Assembly: GCA_018697195.1 (NCBI GenBank)
Contig: CM031866.1
Coordinates: 8,287,846-8,351,845 of the forward strand
Reading direction: 5' to 3'
Origin: Certhia americana
Taxonomy: Eukaryota; Chordata; Aves; Passeriformes; Certhiidae
Length of the DNA stretch: 64,000 nt
Below are positions 13,816-28,600 of the stretch, one piece after another (the first letter of the stretch is position 1; each line of letters starts with the position of its first letter). Below the pieces are notes generated by a model, which did not search any database, was not told where the DNA came from, and saw nothing but the letters and a program-made list of their open reading frames with translations. Both the position numbers and the translations under genes were made by a program.

Positions 13816-16533
13816 CTATATAAAAATATTATCCATCTATCCCTGGAATTGTTACTGGCCTGGATAAAAGGAACAGTGCAAGGGGAAAAAGGCCACACTT
13901 GGGAAGACCCAAGGGATAGGTGTTTTTCCTGTGTCTCAACTGGTTAGCCAAAAGAAGAGAGGTTATGAGCCACCCCCTTCACCTCCATTCCACAGTCTCA
14001 GGAACATCTCTCCTCGTTTATCTATTCTGTTCCCTTCCATGCACACAGGAGGAGGAATCACCTCCACAGCAGACCAGATCAGACTGATCTCTTGTTTTAC
14101 TGGAGTCAAGTGCACAACGTTATTTCAATTTTCCACTTTTCAGGTGTAACTTGGGGAGTACAGGAACACCAGGACCCTGCAGGTATACCCAGAGACAATT
14201 CTGGACATCAGGGAAAAGGAAGGAATGTATTTCCCGAAGGCCAGCAGCCCTTCACAGTAGGACAAGAGAGCAGACTAATTGCTAAAACTAAATTAAGGAA
14301 TTAAGGTGTGTGAGAAGATGCTGTTGCATTCCTTATTTATGTGGTAACCTTCCAGTACTGATTCTATTTCTGTGTTGGATAGGTTAAAATGAGATTTCAG
14401 CATTTATATATCCCTCCCTTTTTATTCACCTGTGTATTCTTATCACATTTATCATGTATCAAAACATATCCATCACAACTTATAAAAATTCAAGAGTTTA
14501 CCCAATGAAGGATTTCCATTCTCTGGTTTTGACTTCCATCCATTCATACCAGTAAATGTCAAAAGAAAGTTGAATGAAACACAAAAAAAGAAAATATCTA
14601 GTTTTCTGACCCAGTTTGACCATGATACAATTGAGTTTTGTACTAACACTTCAGCAAAAGTATAATTATAACTGTATATTATTACAAACCTATAATTAAT
14701 TTCCTAGAAATTCAAGCAAAATCTTTCTATTCACTAAAGAAACCCTGGTTTATTTGCAGGAAGGTAAAGTTAGAGATACAGATCAGTTCTCATCTGCATT
14801 CAATGTATTTATAACTTCTAATAAATAATGCTTAGGGACTGAATTTTCTTTCAAAAGAAACTACTGCTAATACATTTGCTTTTGCTTTCAACATTTTGAT
14901 GTTTCAGCACCACTTTCAGTTCCAGGAATTCAAACTTAATTTCATACTGCTAAGTGTCTGGGAAGAGTAGGCTTCAAACCTAAATCACATTTATGAAAGA
15001 ACAGAAGCTTCTGTTCCAATTCAGATCTCAATGGAATTAATGGAAAACTTTCCAGCAAGCGGAATTCTTTCCATCAAATGGAATTGGGCTTGGAACTGGC
15101 TTCTGAACAGAGATATGCTGGTATTTGAGGGGTTTTCAAGGGGATTCATTTTGTTTGTTTTTTAATCGACTATATTATTCACATAGTCCAAACAGTCTAG
15201 TCAAAGACTCAGACTAAGCCTCTGTTATATTTGATTCATCATCTTCTCAAAAACGTGCTCCATTAAATGGAAACTATTTTGATCAAAGTGCATAACCTTT
15301 ATAGTGTTTTTCAACTACTGTCATTAAATGCAGCCTGAGTTGCAGCTGCATTTTACTGTCCTGTAAGTTATTGCTTTCCCAGGTGTTTGGTCCAAGGAAG
15401 GTCTTATCCAAGAACCTTTTCTGCTGATAATCAAGACCCTCTAGGGAGGCAAAAGTATGAATTATTGTAAACATTTAAACTAAATTCAAATAATTCACCA
15501 TGGCTCAGCATGCTTTCTACTGTAGCTTTTCTGCTTCCTTTTGTCTATCTAAAAACATTGTCAGTTAAAAGCTTAAATAAACTCACCTCAGTCCTCTCTT
15601 TTAGGATAGTGATGAACAAATTATTTTCTTCGAGTAACTCCGGCATGGAGCCCATCTTTCAAAATAAAACTGCCCATCACTGACAGAACCATACCTTGTG
15701 ATGCAGGGGAAAGTTTGTCTTTTCTCTTACTGCTACAGGGAGTGTTTCCTAACAAATTCTCTCCTCTTGCATTAAGAAATGTACTGTAAGTGTCTATGAA
15801 TGTAATTCAGACAGTTTTGATGTGAAATTCAACTGACTCCTGGAACACATTGTGTTATGAGTAAATTTCCACAGTACGCCACACATTTCCTAGGTTTACT
15901 TCAGATCTTTTGCCAAGATTAACAGCATTTCTTTCATGTTGCCTTCTTTACATTTATATCTATATTCCATGTTTAACATAATGTTTCTATGGGCCTGGAG
16001 AAAGCATTAAAATTTTTAACTTGAACAAAACCAGTTTGTTTCTTTCTAAACACTGTTTCATCCATTATTACACTTCCCATTTGTTTCTTTATAATTCACC
16101 CAGCCTTCTCTTACAAAAACTTCATGAACAAATACAATATTCTGACTTTTCACAAGCTGGAAAATGCAAAATTTGCCTAACACTGATTTTTCCATTAAAT
16201 AAAACAAATTAGGTTAAGTCAAACAATCCACAGAAAGTACAATCACTTCTAATTCTACACATTTTGCAGATGCAACTATAAACATCTAAATATTGATACT
16301 TTTGTCCCATTACATTCTATTAATATTTTCCAAAAGTGGTTTTGCTTTTTAATTGTGCAACTAAGTGCCTTAATTTGAATTTTGCGTAGTGTGTTATCAT
16401 TCAACTTGCTATAAATCTGATGTGCCTTCAAAAAAATAACACAAGCTCTTTATCCTGATGTTTCACAGTAATCTTTTTCTCAGAGTAACATGAATCAATC
16501 AACCTCTATAATTTTCACACATGGCACACTGAC

Positions 16534-16653
16534 CTGGTCATCATAACGGTAAGTGAGGAACTGTTCCCCCGTAGTATCCTCAAGAAAACTCCCCTGTGGA
16601 GAAAGTGCAAACTCAGGCAAGAAGTATGCACCTTGGGACTGTTCTGCTCTTGT
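16534..16653 (-). CDS. ADAMTSL3: ADAMTSL3 second coding exon
   Basis: Exactly 120 bp, 40 codons in phase 0-0, between the acceptor tttcttacag|ACAAGA and the donor GACCAG|gtcagt. It encodes TRAEQSQGAYFLPEFALSPQ, then GSFLEDTTGEQFLTYRYDDQ. This stretch is highly conserved with mammalian ADAMTSL3 as I recall it, and marks the mature N-terminus before the first thrombospondin repeat. Confidence 0.95.
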
Positions 16654-19600
16654 CTGTAAGAAATTCAGAAAAGTCATGTTACACCTACTACAAACACAAG
16701 TAATTAAAAAAAAAACCAAACAAAACAACGCATATAATTACAAAATCTAGACATGAACTTCTGGAGGGAAAAAAAAATATTGTGTTGTAAGGCATAGTAT
16801 TTCTGGGTATACTATTCTGTGATGGAGACATGCTAAATCCCTACAGAGGTTCAAACCAAAACAAGATGCCTCAATAGCAGAATAATCTATTAAACCAAAG
16901 GACACCATCTCTGTCTTATCAAACATCACTGCTCAAAAAGCAACTTTACATTTTCTTTTTCCTCATACACTTTACTAGAGAAGTGGTTATTGAAGTAACA
17001 GGCTTTTGGTTAAATGCAACATATTTATTTTCACAGGAAGAAACAAGGACAGAATCATAGACTAACTCAGCTTAGAAGGTATTTGAGGACTCCTCTAGTC
17101 CAGTAGGGTTACCTGTAATGCCATAACACTATGAATTACTTTTCTATCTTGCAAGAAGATATTACTGCAAAGAAGAAATAGGGAGTGGGAATAACTGGAG
17201 TGAACACAGGCAGTGCTACATATTAGTTCAGGATGTTATTCACAACTGGGGAAGAGCCTTTGAGAACACACTGGGAAAGAAAGAAAGGGCTCATTTCAAG
17301 CTACAGAGGAGTTAATTCTGTCAGAATCATAGCTAGTACCTCCAGCTGGGCTGTCTGACACCTGGGCCCTGATTAGAGAAACAGGTTTTGCTTAGAGGAT
17401 CTGTGCATGGTCAGCAATCACAACACACCTGAAGTGTGCTCAACACGCCGAGCACATGCTGGGCCAACACCACCTCACTGCACTGGAGGTCTCAAGCAAC
17501 CCAGATATGTAGCAAATGCTCTGCACAGACTCTTCTGCCCTTATTCCTCCTGCATTTAACACTGCCCTGAGAAGAAAACTAGAGAAAATAAGCAATCCTC
17601 TTTTGGATGCAGAATATTGAGTGCAGCTCTGTAGTTACGACAGGGCAAGGAGATGAACATTACCTTCCAAAAGCTTGAAACCTTTCAGGGAAGAAAAAAA
17701 GGCCTGAAATGTGCAAGTTACTGCTGGACATTTACCAACGAATAAACTTAATAAATAGGGGTGTAATTAAACTGCATATTTTGACATTTACACAGTAATT
17801 TCACATGAAGCTGGCAGTTGCCACTGCCCAGTTTCTAGACCCTTGGCTAGAACTGTACCAAATATAGGTGCCAGCTAACTAGAGATTTCTAAAGTAATTG
17901 ACATAATTTAAACCAGTTTGTGGTGGAAAAGGAAGGTAAGACCTACTGCACTTTCTCTCTTGCAGTAAGTTCACCTTCTGAAGCTCACAACTTATCTCAT
18001 AAAAAGCAGATGGCATGTTATTTGCAGGACGGTCTGGAGAAGCTTACAGTGCTTTTGCTTACTCTGTTGAGAGCTGTCAGCTCCTCAGACTGCAAACTCC
18101 ATCAGTCATGACAGCATCAGATTAACATACTTGGTTTAAATCAAGCAGTCTTCATATAAACTAGAAATAGCTTGCAAAGGACATGTCTAGACTAGGGTAA
18201 AGGTCATATTTCAGCATGCAAGACTGAACAAGATTGTAAAGAGGATTTTTTCATCAGGCCTACAGAAGAGTAATTCACATTTACACCGTACTATCATTAC
18301 ATTTCTATAAAGCTTATGCAGCAGAGATCTCACTTTTACATTTTAGCCAACTGACCTTATCTATGCATAATTAAGTAATAAAACACGGATAATAAATCTG
18401 CATTGGATAACAACAGTTTCCCCATAAGGCCACCAAAAGAGGTCCCCAGTTCTGCTTCCTGCTGAACCCGAGCTGGCTGCAGCTGATGCAAGCTCTGACA
18501 TGTGAAGCATAACCCAGACATGAAACGGGCTGACATAATCTGGCATCTTTCCCCACTGGTTTCACTGAGCTATCGATAGGGCCTATGTGAGGGAATATGG
18601 CAGTGATGTAATCCTATGATTTCAGCACAGGGCTAATGGAGAAGAGATGCATTCTACATCTCAAGTGGCCTGGGTTAAAGTACTTCTCATTTCTACCTCA
18701 GTTTTGCCAGGTGAAAAACAATTACAACACCTACTGACCTATCTTAATGGTGTATTGTTTAGTTTATATTTGTAGAAGACTTTGGAAAATAATCCTGTTA
18801 AGTGATAGTGATTTATAACAATATTTTTGGAAGAATTGCCTAATTTACAGGCAGAAGAAAATCAAAATTACCTCACCATACTTCTCAGCTAATTGTATAT
18901 ATCACACCACTACGTAATTTCTCATAAACAAATTTGTCTGCAGGATACAAATCAATAAACTTGCTTGTAGTTCTCATCTATGTAATTAAAACATTTAAAA
19001 TATAAAGTCTTTGGACATTAATCAGTGTTATGCTTTGAATATAAAACATGCCAATATTTGAAGCTGAAATAGCAATTTGATAAATATAACAAGAAAAACT
19101 AGAGGTTTCTAACACACATTCCATTTTCTTGTGAAAAGCTAATGAGCAGCTAGGCACTTGAGGAGCAGAGAAATGCTTTCTAGATTCAAGCAAGCAAAAT
19201 CCGGCTTCCAAGCACAGAAAAATTCAGTGTAAAACATGGATATTTTATAAGGTTACACAGGAGGTTACAATGGAAACTGATTGTCAGCTGCAGCAGTAGG
19301 TACTGCTACCTGTCTGGTATAAGTCAAGTAAGAAAGAACACAGACAAGCAATTAATTAAAAATAAAAAACAAACACCAAGAACACACTATCAGCTGTCAT
19401 GGCAAACTGATGTTGACACCAATGAATTACATCTGATAAACAACCCAAACTGAGAAGTTAATTTTTAAAAAATCACCTTCTTAAAATGTTCAAAGAGCTC
19501 TTTTGTATCCACTCACCAAAGCAGCAGAAAAATATTTTTACCCTCTAGATGCAGGCACCTTCAAATAAGCTGCCTGTTCCCAATGCACTTTCATTCATGA

Positions 19601-22600
19601 GAACAATATATAATGTTTTCATTTAGTCTATTTTATTCCCCACTTAGGAATCTACCAATGCTCCTTATGAGGCATTTATATTTCTATGGGCACTCTGGCT
19701 TAAACATAATTCAAATTTCAACAGCCTGTGGGTTTAGAGTATATTTGAGATCATCTCTGAATGACTTAGCTAATCTGATATAAATTCTTGTTTTAAAGTA
19801 AAGACTATAAGTGCAAGTTTCAGAAAACAATTACATTTCATGCTAGTGTTTTAGGTCTGTTTAATGGCCAGTTTAATCTCAATAGCGTTAAATTAAATGT
19901 GTCAAGTTACAAGTACACTTAAGATTTGAAGCAGGCATTTTAAACCAGCTTTTATGATCTTAAGCATATGAAGACAGTAGAAGGTGATAACAAAGCCAAA
20001 GCAGACATAATACTAATCACTACATAAAATTCATTGACATTAATATATCACATAGCAAGAAAGTGTTTATTACCTACTGAGAAAAAAAAAAATATCATTT
20101 GAAACAGATCAGTGTTTGAAAATCTTTCTAGTCAATTAGTACATGTAATTTATTAGTCAGAAACTGAAAAAATAAGGTTTTCCATGCTACATCTTTCTAC
20201 CTATGTGATCAAGGAGAACTATCCTGATCAGCAGAAGCGGGAAGTGTGAAATGGCACTGGGTTTATTCAAGCCTTATACTGGAGTACAGCTTTGATCTCA
20301 GGCTGTGATTGCTTCCTCACTCACCACTCCCCACCTGAGTGCTGAAAGACCAAATTACTCTTCCACTTTCAACTGCACAAGACACAAAAGACTGCCTGTA
20401 TCCAAGCCTCTGGTTTTTAGATCTCCTTCCACCAAGAGCTGCACATTGTTTTTGCTGCTGCCTGGTTTCATTGCTCTGTAGAGCACTGACTAGAAGCCCA
20501 AGCTGCTGGATTTGAGGATTTTATTTTATTACTGAGAATAAGAGGAATGGTCACTGAGTGCTTCCCAGCCAGTACTGCCATTAGCAAGTAGCCAGGCTGA
20601 GAAGGACTGAATGCCCACACACAGCCCAGCATCTCCCAGTGACTGAGCACAGTAGATGCTGCTGGGGCACAACTGGTTCGTTTGACCCAAAATGAATCCC
20701 ACAGGCACATTTTGAAACCACCACACAATGCAAAGTACTTCAACTGCTCTTTTTTTTTTCCTTAACACCCAGGATTCACGTTGCCATCCAGCTTACTTAA
20801 ATTTATCAAATCACTAAACTGTAGAGCTTTCTGTGACTAAAAATTATAAATATTAATCATTGATCATTCCTTTCAAGTTCGAGAGAAACAATTTCATCCA
20901 GGGATTTAAACTGCTATTGTAAATTCAGATAAATTTTTAAATCTGGTTTAGTCTACAGTTCTTGAAGATTATTTGATACTAAGGCCAAGACAAAGCTCAA
21001 CCAAATCTCATAATAGCATGGTACTATTCTACTTAATCACAGCCACCAGGAGACTTGAAAGTAATTGTTCCATATTTATATAAGGACAGCAGCAGCTTTA
21101 GAAAGAGAGCTTTCTACTAAATCTGAGTTGTGAAGGTCAAGAAGATGAGAAAACAGAGATGTAATGTCTCAAAGAAATGACTTGAACATAATTAGAACTA
21201 AAACATTAATATTTCAGGTACAGAAGAATTTTTAGAGATTCTCAGCACCAAGAACCACAACCAAGAGAAAAGTAAGAAGTCTGCTATTATGTACATTTAA
21301 CACATATAAACATTACTTACAATTAAATCATTCATTCCCTAACTAAGCCTGTGTCCTTGCTAAAATTGGGAGCATAATGAGAGCAAGCTGGAGTAATGCA
21401 GATGAAATACAGATACTATGTTCTTCCTGAAACTGCCTGAATATCTTATTTTTTAAAAAAAAACACTGACAAAAGATAAAAGGTCCAATCAACAAAAGCT
21501 TTACAGTTATGCACAACTGCACTACCCTGCCCAAAGTAAATTCTATAAAGAAAAGACAAATGCAGTGAAGGCGGTTTGCTTTCCATAGTTTTGTGGCTCT
21601 TTTATTAGTTCTTGTTGGAAATGGAAAATGGGCAGAGTTCATTTCCAAAATCTTTGGTTTAGGGAAAAAAAAACCCTGAGAAAAGCAAAATGAGAAAAAC
21701 TATCTTTATTCTTAATGACTTGTAAATACATGTTTGTCAGATTAATATGCACAGCAAGTCCAATCATATACCAAAATGTGTGTACTCACATTTAATTCAA
21801 GTTAAATATCTGCCTCCTTAGCTGCTGCAGCATTTGATTTATGCCTCAGGGAAGTAATATACCAGCTAAGTAGCAGTTTAGTTTAATGGATTTTCAAGGA
21901 CTCAAATACAAAAATGTTAGATAGAGCAAAGCACTCCAGCTTCATCACAACATGAAAAAGTTTATTTGCAGATAAACAATGACACATCAACCGTTCAGAA
22001 CTCTGGCTATCTCCAGAGCAAGCAATCCTGATGAATAAATATCTAGTAAGAGTCAGATTAGCTTTTGTCATGGCCAAGATCTACAGAAACAGCTTCCTAA
22101 TGCTAGACACTCTAAAACAGTTAAAGACCCTGCAAGTGAACAGAGTTTCCATAGAACCTGCCAGCAGCTCAGCATTTCTGCAGACCAGGCCAATTATTTA
22201 ATTATTAATATTAAACTAAGAGGCCAGCATTTCAGATCAGAATTAAAGTATAGGTGTCATTTCTCCTAGAAAAACGAAAGAGGACTTGGCTGAACTGAAG
22301 TCAAGCACTTCTTCATAGAAGAATCCTGAAAGAAAACTTGGCTGTCAGATTTCATCAGGGAAGGTCACAACTGAGACTATGGAGACAATTTGAAAAACTG
22401 AGTCAAAAGCTCTGCTGGGGACTGAACCAGAGTGGGAGAGTCAAGAATTGCTCTTCCCTGTCACATGCTCTGTATTAGTTAAAAGCAAACTTAAGATATG
22501 TCTGATTTAAACCCAAATCTAATGATTTTTCCTCTCATCTCTCATTCTAGGCCTGCTTGAACATGAAGAAATAAAACAAGCTTGGAAAGATGTGCCTCTG

Positions 22601-25600
22601 AGTTTAAGATACATACCAAGATAAGCAAAAGACAATTCTTAAGTATTTTGGATAAGCCACTGTTTTTCCAACACAGTAAAATACTGCCAACAAGCAACTT
22701 AGAAACTGATAGTTCAGCTATTGTTTGAAGTGTCTATCACTGAGAACTGAATCTAAGCTGTAACTATAATCATATTCACAGCTGCAAGAAAGCAACTGCC
22801 TACATCATCTCTGCTGCTCAAACCATCCTGCGCCCATTCAAACACTCGGAGTCATTCCAGTGACTGGAATGTGCTTAAGATCACGTCACCAGAACAAAAG
22901 TGCTCAGCCTAAACCTTTCTTCAGGTTCTTGGTTTGTACCACCTTAAGCCAGCACTGAAACAGGAAGAACAATGGAGATAATTTAGTTTTTTAATTAAGA
23001 TACCATCTTTCAGTCTTTTCAAAAGGATATTTCTGCCACCATTTTTCTTGATTAAATGTGCATTAAAAAATGTACATTTTCTTTGGCATAGCTTGGGCTG
23101 CAGACTGAGATCAACACATTTTGAAATCTTTTTCTGCACCCTCTAAAATTTATGCTAGGGATTAAGCTTTTGGATATTTATCAACAATTACTTATGTTTT
23201 CTCTTGGTATTGTCTGGCTAAAAGATTAAACATTTCACTGAAAGGCTGCAGTAGTATTTAGCCAAAACTTCATTTACTTTCAAAACCCAGCTTAAATATC
23301 AACTTTGTTTCATATTTCTAAAAGAAATATGAACCCTGAAGTTTTCCTTCTTCCAGTGAAGCTTCTTCTAAACTCTGCATTAGGCAGACTCTGCCTTCTT
23401 TCCAAAGAATTGATCAGATGTGCCCAGAATTTGCTCTAAAAGGAGCAGCAGCAGCAGACTGAAGTTGCTCCCAGTGATATCAGTGGCAAAATTCACAGGG
23501 ACCTGCTCACAGAGCCAGGACCCAAATCCAGGTGCAGCAGGACAGCATCCCCTCCAACACTGTCTGTGAGCAACACTGCTTACTCTCTTCTCTCTAGTTT
23601 TGTATAAAGAAGAGCCAAGGGGGAAAATTCTGCACCCAGACAAGATAAACCCAGAGCAGTTCACTTCCAATTATTCTCAGAAAGTTAGTGACTGTGGATC
23701 AGATCCTGCTTTGGAAATCTGCAATACCCAATTATTTCCCCAAATTTTTAGCTTAGCCTTGGGGAAGGGGCACAGCACTGTTTAGATCCAAAATAATCCA
23801 CAGTCTTGACTGAAGATTCTTCCTGCACGTGCTTGTGCTTTGGGGGCATTGGATTGGTTGGGGGATGTTTACACTATTTTATTTTTTAAGATTGAATCCC
23901 CTTTTTCAACTCTCCTCTGTGATGAAACAGTGAAAAGAAGAAGTATCTGGAAATGAGACAGAAAATACTGTTTCACTTAAACCCCTTATTAAAATCTTGC
24001 AGGACAGACATAAATGACTGAAGTCTAAAAAGGTATTTTTTAATCACCTCTTTCACCATATGTTCCATTATTCCAGACAAAACCTTCTTTTTATTCCTCA
24101 TTTAGTAACCTAATAATCAGTAAAACTCTTGTCATAAAGAAAGTCCTTTCAGTATTATTGGAACATATTCTCATGGAACTCTACCCTTTATTCATTGACA
24201 GTTTCTAAAGGTTCTCATGATCTCCACAGACAAAAAAAATGCTACAAAAATACTATGAGTATCCTTAGCAAAGAAACCAGGATAATCTGGTTCCATTATT
24301 TTAAAGTTTTGAGTTGCAGTTAAACCTGACAGGCAGCTAAACACCACACAGACATTCCTTCACTCACCCCCACAACAGGATGGGAGAAAGAAGCAGGAAA
24401 AAGGTAAACTCCTGGCCTGAGATGACAACAGTTTAACAGGACAAAAAAGGAAAAGAAAACAATAATAATGATAATAAAAGAATGCACAAAACAAGTGATG
24501 TCCAGTGCAACTGCTCTGTATTTGCTGATTGATACCCAGCCAGTCCCTGCGCATCAGCCACACACCTCTGGCCAACTTTCCACAGTTTTATTGTTCAGTG
24601 TGTTCCCATCCAGCATTGGACATCCCAGTGGCCACCTGGAGTCACCTGTCCAGGCTGTGCCCCCTCCCAGTTTCTTGTGCACCCCCAGCCTCCTGGCTGG
24701 CAGGACAGTGTAAGAATATGGAAAGTCATCAACTTAGTGAGAGCACTGCTCAGCAACAATTAAAACACATTATTCTCATCCTGAATCCAAAATACAGCAC
24801 TATACCAGCTACCAGGTGGAAAATTAACTCCGTGCAAACATGTCCAAATCCAGGACATGTTGTTAGTGTCCTTTATCATGCACACCATGTGGGGAAGGAT
24901 TTTTTTTTGTTGTTGTTAAACTGACAAGCTGTTGACAACTGCACTCCTTTGCAGGAGCTGACAACCCTGCTTGTCTATGACTATGATTGCAGGTCCAGTT
25001 ACATACTGGAGGAGACTGGAAGCATAATCTTGGAGGAACTGCAAATTTCTTTACAAAAGGCAAGAAAGAAGCATAGTTTAAGGCTACGCAGGATCACTGT
25101 CAGAGGTAGCTGGATTATAAAGCTCAACAAATCAACATATACTAAATGAAGATTCACATTGCTTAAGGAACAAAGGAAAGAACAAAATGAAATGAGAAAG
25201 GATATAGGATCATTCCTTTAATGGGTGGAAGAAGCCTCCACTATGAAGGGTCAGGACATGCTAATTGCTTTTGCAGGCCATGCATCAACATAGACCTCAG
25301 GATTACTCAATAGCACAAAATATTGATGAATAGAGGCCTTATAAGAAGAACAAGAGGCTGTAGAAGCCAAATCCTGTAGAAGCCCTATCCCAAGTGAGAT
25401 AAATAGCACCCAACTGGCTTGCAAGAACATCACCCTTTTCTAATTAATTACTTCCTCCTCATTGCTTTTCCCAGTATCCAGACTGGATAACTACTCTAAT
25501 AATGCTGAAGAAAGGTTACAAGAAAAGTATGAATGCTTCTAGGTAATCAAAAGTTGCAGTTAAACAAAAATCCTCTTAAAAACTAACATAAAGCAAAAAT

Positions 25601-28600
25601 TCTGGGCAGGTAAAACTTCATGGTGCCATTTTGCTAACAATTCTGCACAGCACTTGTAAAATACCTCTTTGATTTCATCTAGCCACAGTGCCCACATATG
25701 CCCACACTGATGTGACAGCAGGATTCAGGATTTAAGGAAAAACACCTTCCACTACCCAAGGCCAAATTTTCTTCATGCAGGTCTAAACACCCCCAGGAAG
25801 GAAATACAGGTGGTAACCATCTGTATATTTGTATGCCAGCAAAATGGGACCTCGGACACTATGGGATACAGCAAGAGAGCGTTAGCCACCATCAGATAAA
25901 CAGGATAAGGGTGAGGGAATGCAAGACTTCACACAATACTTAGTTCCCCACACAGTATATTATACAAAACTAAAAAATACACTTAGTTCTCCAGTATCAT
26001 TGTACTATTCATCAAGACACATTGTGTGACTCAAAGTTGTCAATATCCTCATTTACAATGGCTGCTCTCAGGAGAGTCTGGGACTTCTGAGTCAGATTTT
26101 CCCAATTCTTTTTAATTTAAATTGTAACTTTAATTTTATTAATGTTATGTTATGTTAGTATGATTATTTATATTTAATTTCCTTCTGAGTTTTTTCTTTT
26201 ATAGTGATATAATTTGAACTGACACAGTAACACACTTTTCATATACTTCAGTTGAAATTGTGCCTAAGGGCAGTGAAATTCTCATCCATAAGCTGTGTGA
26301 AGAAAAAAACCTCTGGCACTCAGAAGCCAAACACCTGCTAGAACTAGTGGCGGATCCAGAATTTTAAGAGAATTCCTGTTGCATAATGAAAACACAAAGA
26401 AGGGAAATGTGTGGGGTGATGGAATGGTATTAAAACCACTGCACTTAGGGAAAAAAAAAAACCTAAACCACTATACACTTCAGAGCTAAATGCTGAAGAT
26501 TTTGACATAAGAGTTGTTCATGAGTACAATTAAAACCAGAGACTTTTGTCATGTGAGGAAACCTGAACAGTGACTCTATCATATATTGTAGGGCAGTGCC
26601 ATGCCTTTCACTGCTAATGGCAGGGAGTTTTCTCCCTGCCCTCAATCTCTGTACATCTGCTTCTGATTCAGGTGGTAGAGAAAAATTGGCAAAAATTCAG
26701 CCCCCAAAAAGAGGCTGCCCTAGCACTAGTAATTTTTGTTCATTGCATACTGTTTATACAACATTGTCATCAGCGACAGCGAGGTGTTTATCATGAACTA
26801 AACAGGTAGATAAGATGGATGGAATTGCTCTGCTACTGTAAATGGCTGCAAATTCTCATAATAGAAATTGACCTGGAAACAGGCAGACTCAGCCATCAAG
26901 AACTGGAATAATTTCTCAGCAGGAAAATACATCTTTGGCACAACTCTTTTTAAGATCAAATAGCCCAAAACTCAAGTAGTAGAACCCAAAGGGCACACAA
27001 CGAAGCAACTTTGGCAGATCAGGAAGATGGAAAGCTTCTCACAATCAATATCTACCATCAAAAACTTCACAATGACTGAATAATCCTGTAGTGCCACAGG
27101 AGAGCTTGGGCTAACAATGCTCTTCATCCACCTTTCTGAGCAGAGCACAGAGAGCACCTGCTACCATCTTGTCAACATTTCTTTAAAGAAGGGCTGTGGA
27201 GAGGGGTGCATGCCAAAATTCTACTCACAGAGACAGACCTCCCTGAATAAGAGCATAAGTAATCAAAGTGGTTCTCCCCCCTGCTACCTCTAGCTGATGA
27301 ATCCTCTTTCACCTGGAAGAAACCAGACTGCAGAGAAATGCCCCAGCCAGATGTTCACTCCCAGGCTCACTTAGGATTTTCAACAGCTCAGCACATGAAT
27401 GCATTTAACATATGGTGAGGAAAATGTGATTTTTCCACTGTTAGTTTTCCACTACTTCTGATAATTTTAGTGATATTAACTCAGTTCTTTGTCTACTCTT
27501 CTTTCTCCATTGCAATAAGTCCCTTTGCAGGGTTTATGGACTGAGCAGCCTTGCACACTGAGTTGGTCAGGCACATTTTCACAATAAGGAAGCAGTTAAA
27601 TGGTCATGGTTCTGCTGTAGGAATGTTGGTTTAAGGCTATTAATAAGGCACATGAGGTGAATGCCTTTCAACCAAGCGCCCTCCACGTGTGCACACCTGT
27701 TTCAGCACAATTTTAAAAAGAAATTCCCAAAAGAAACTGTTCATAGCACGCAGTTTCTAACTCTCAAACAAATTTCTGCAAATACTCTGCAGGTTTTAAG
27801 CTTTTTGTGCTTTACTGGCGTCAGGAATTCTGATACACCAACCACGAGGCAAAGCATGCTATTACTTCATAGTAAACCATTTTCCCTAAGAAATAACTTT
27901 TGTCTTAGCATTCATCTGCCACTTGGAGATTACTGACAGTGACTTCCAGCATCATCATTCCCACCTGATGTGCTACTGCTGAAATGGTTTCCCAGACTGA
28001 GGCTCACTGTACTCATTTCTCCAAGCACTCTAATTTAGCTGCATTTAAATCTCATCTCAACTATTCCTTCAGTCCAGTGATGCCAGTCTTGATATTTCTG
28101 ATCCATCCATTTCTCAGCTTTTTCTCACTTTTTGCAAGGGAGAAAGTGTTCAAGTATATTTCATCTTTCTCTCTTGCCAGTGAAAAGCATCTCAAGCAGA
28201 GCAGAGTTTTAACTGTGTGTTTAACTGAGCCAGACACGCTATATACAGCATTAAAAATTAAATGCTTACTAGAAAAAGGTTCAATAAGAGAACAAAACCC
28301 AAATGATGCAACTGTGTAAGAGGACATACCATTAATCTGGAGATTGTTCCCTTCCTGGTCACAACTCATTTAGCAGCATTAACTGACAGCATTTCACATG
28401 TACACTCACTAATAAGGCACTACTTAGATTACTTTGCTTTAGCAGCAAACCCCAGAGCAATTAAATGCTCACATGACAGGCATTGCAGGCATGTGTTCAC
28501 TGACAACTGTTAAGACTAATGGTCATTAGTATAATGACTCATTTTTATTCTTCTATACAATGTGTACAGTAATGCTGGAGGACTGATACGGTGAAGGGGA

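Larger units (their letters stand above)
1..16533 (-). other. ADAMTSL3: ADAMTSL3 intron downstream of the second coding exon, incomplete
   Basis: The expected next exon (first thrombospondin repeat, CSRTCGGG) was searched for by eye on the minus strand and not found. The stretch is read as intron continuing past position 1. It holds a 28-base T run at about 1266, A/C-rich low-complexity DNA at 1500-1562, an ATG trinucleotide run at 13798 and a 122-bp-period duplication at 11806-12014. Confidence 0.75.
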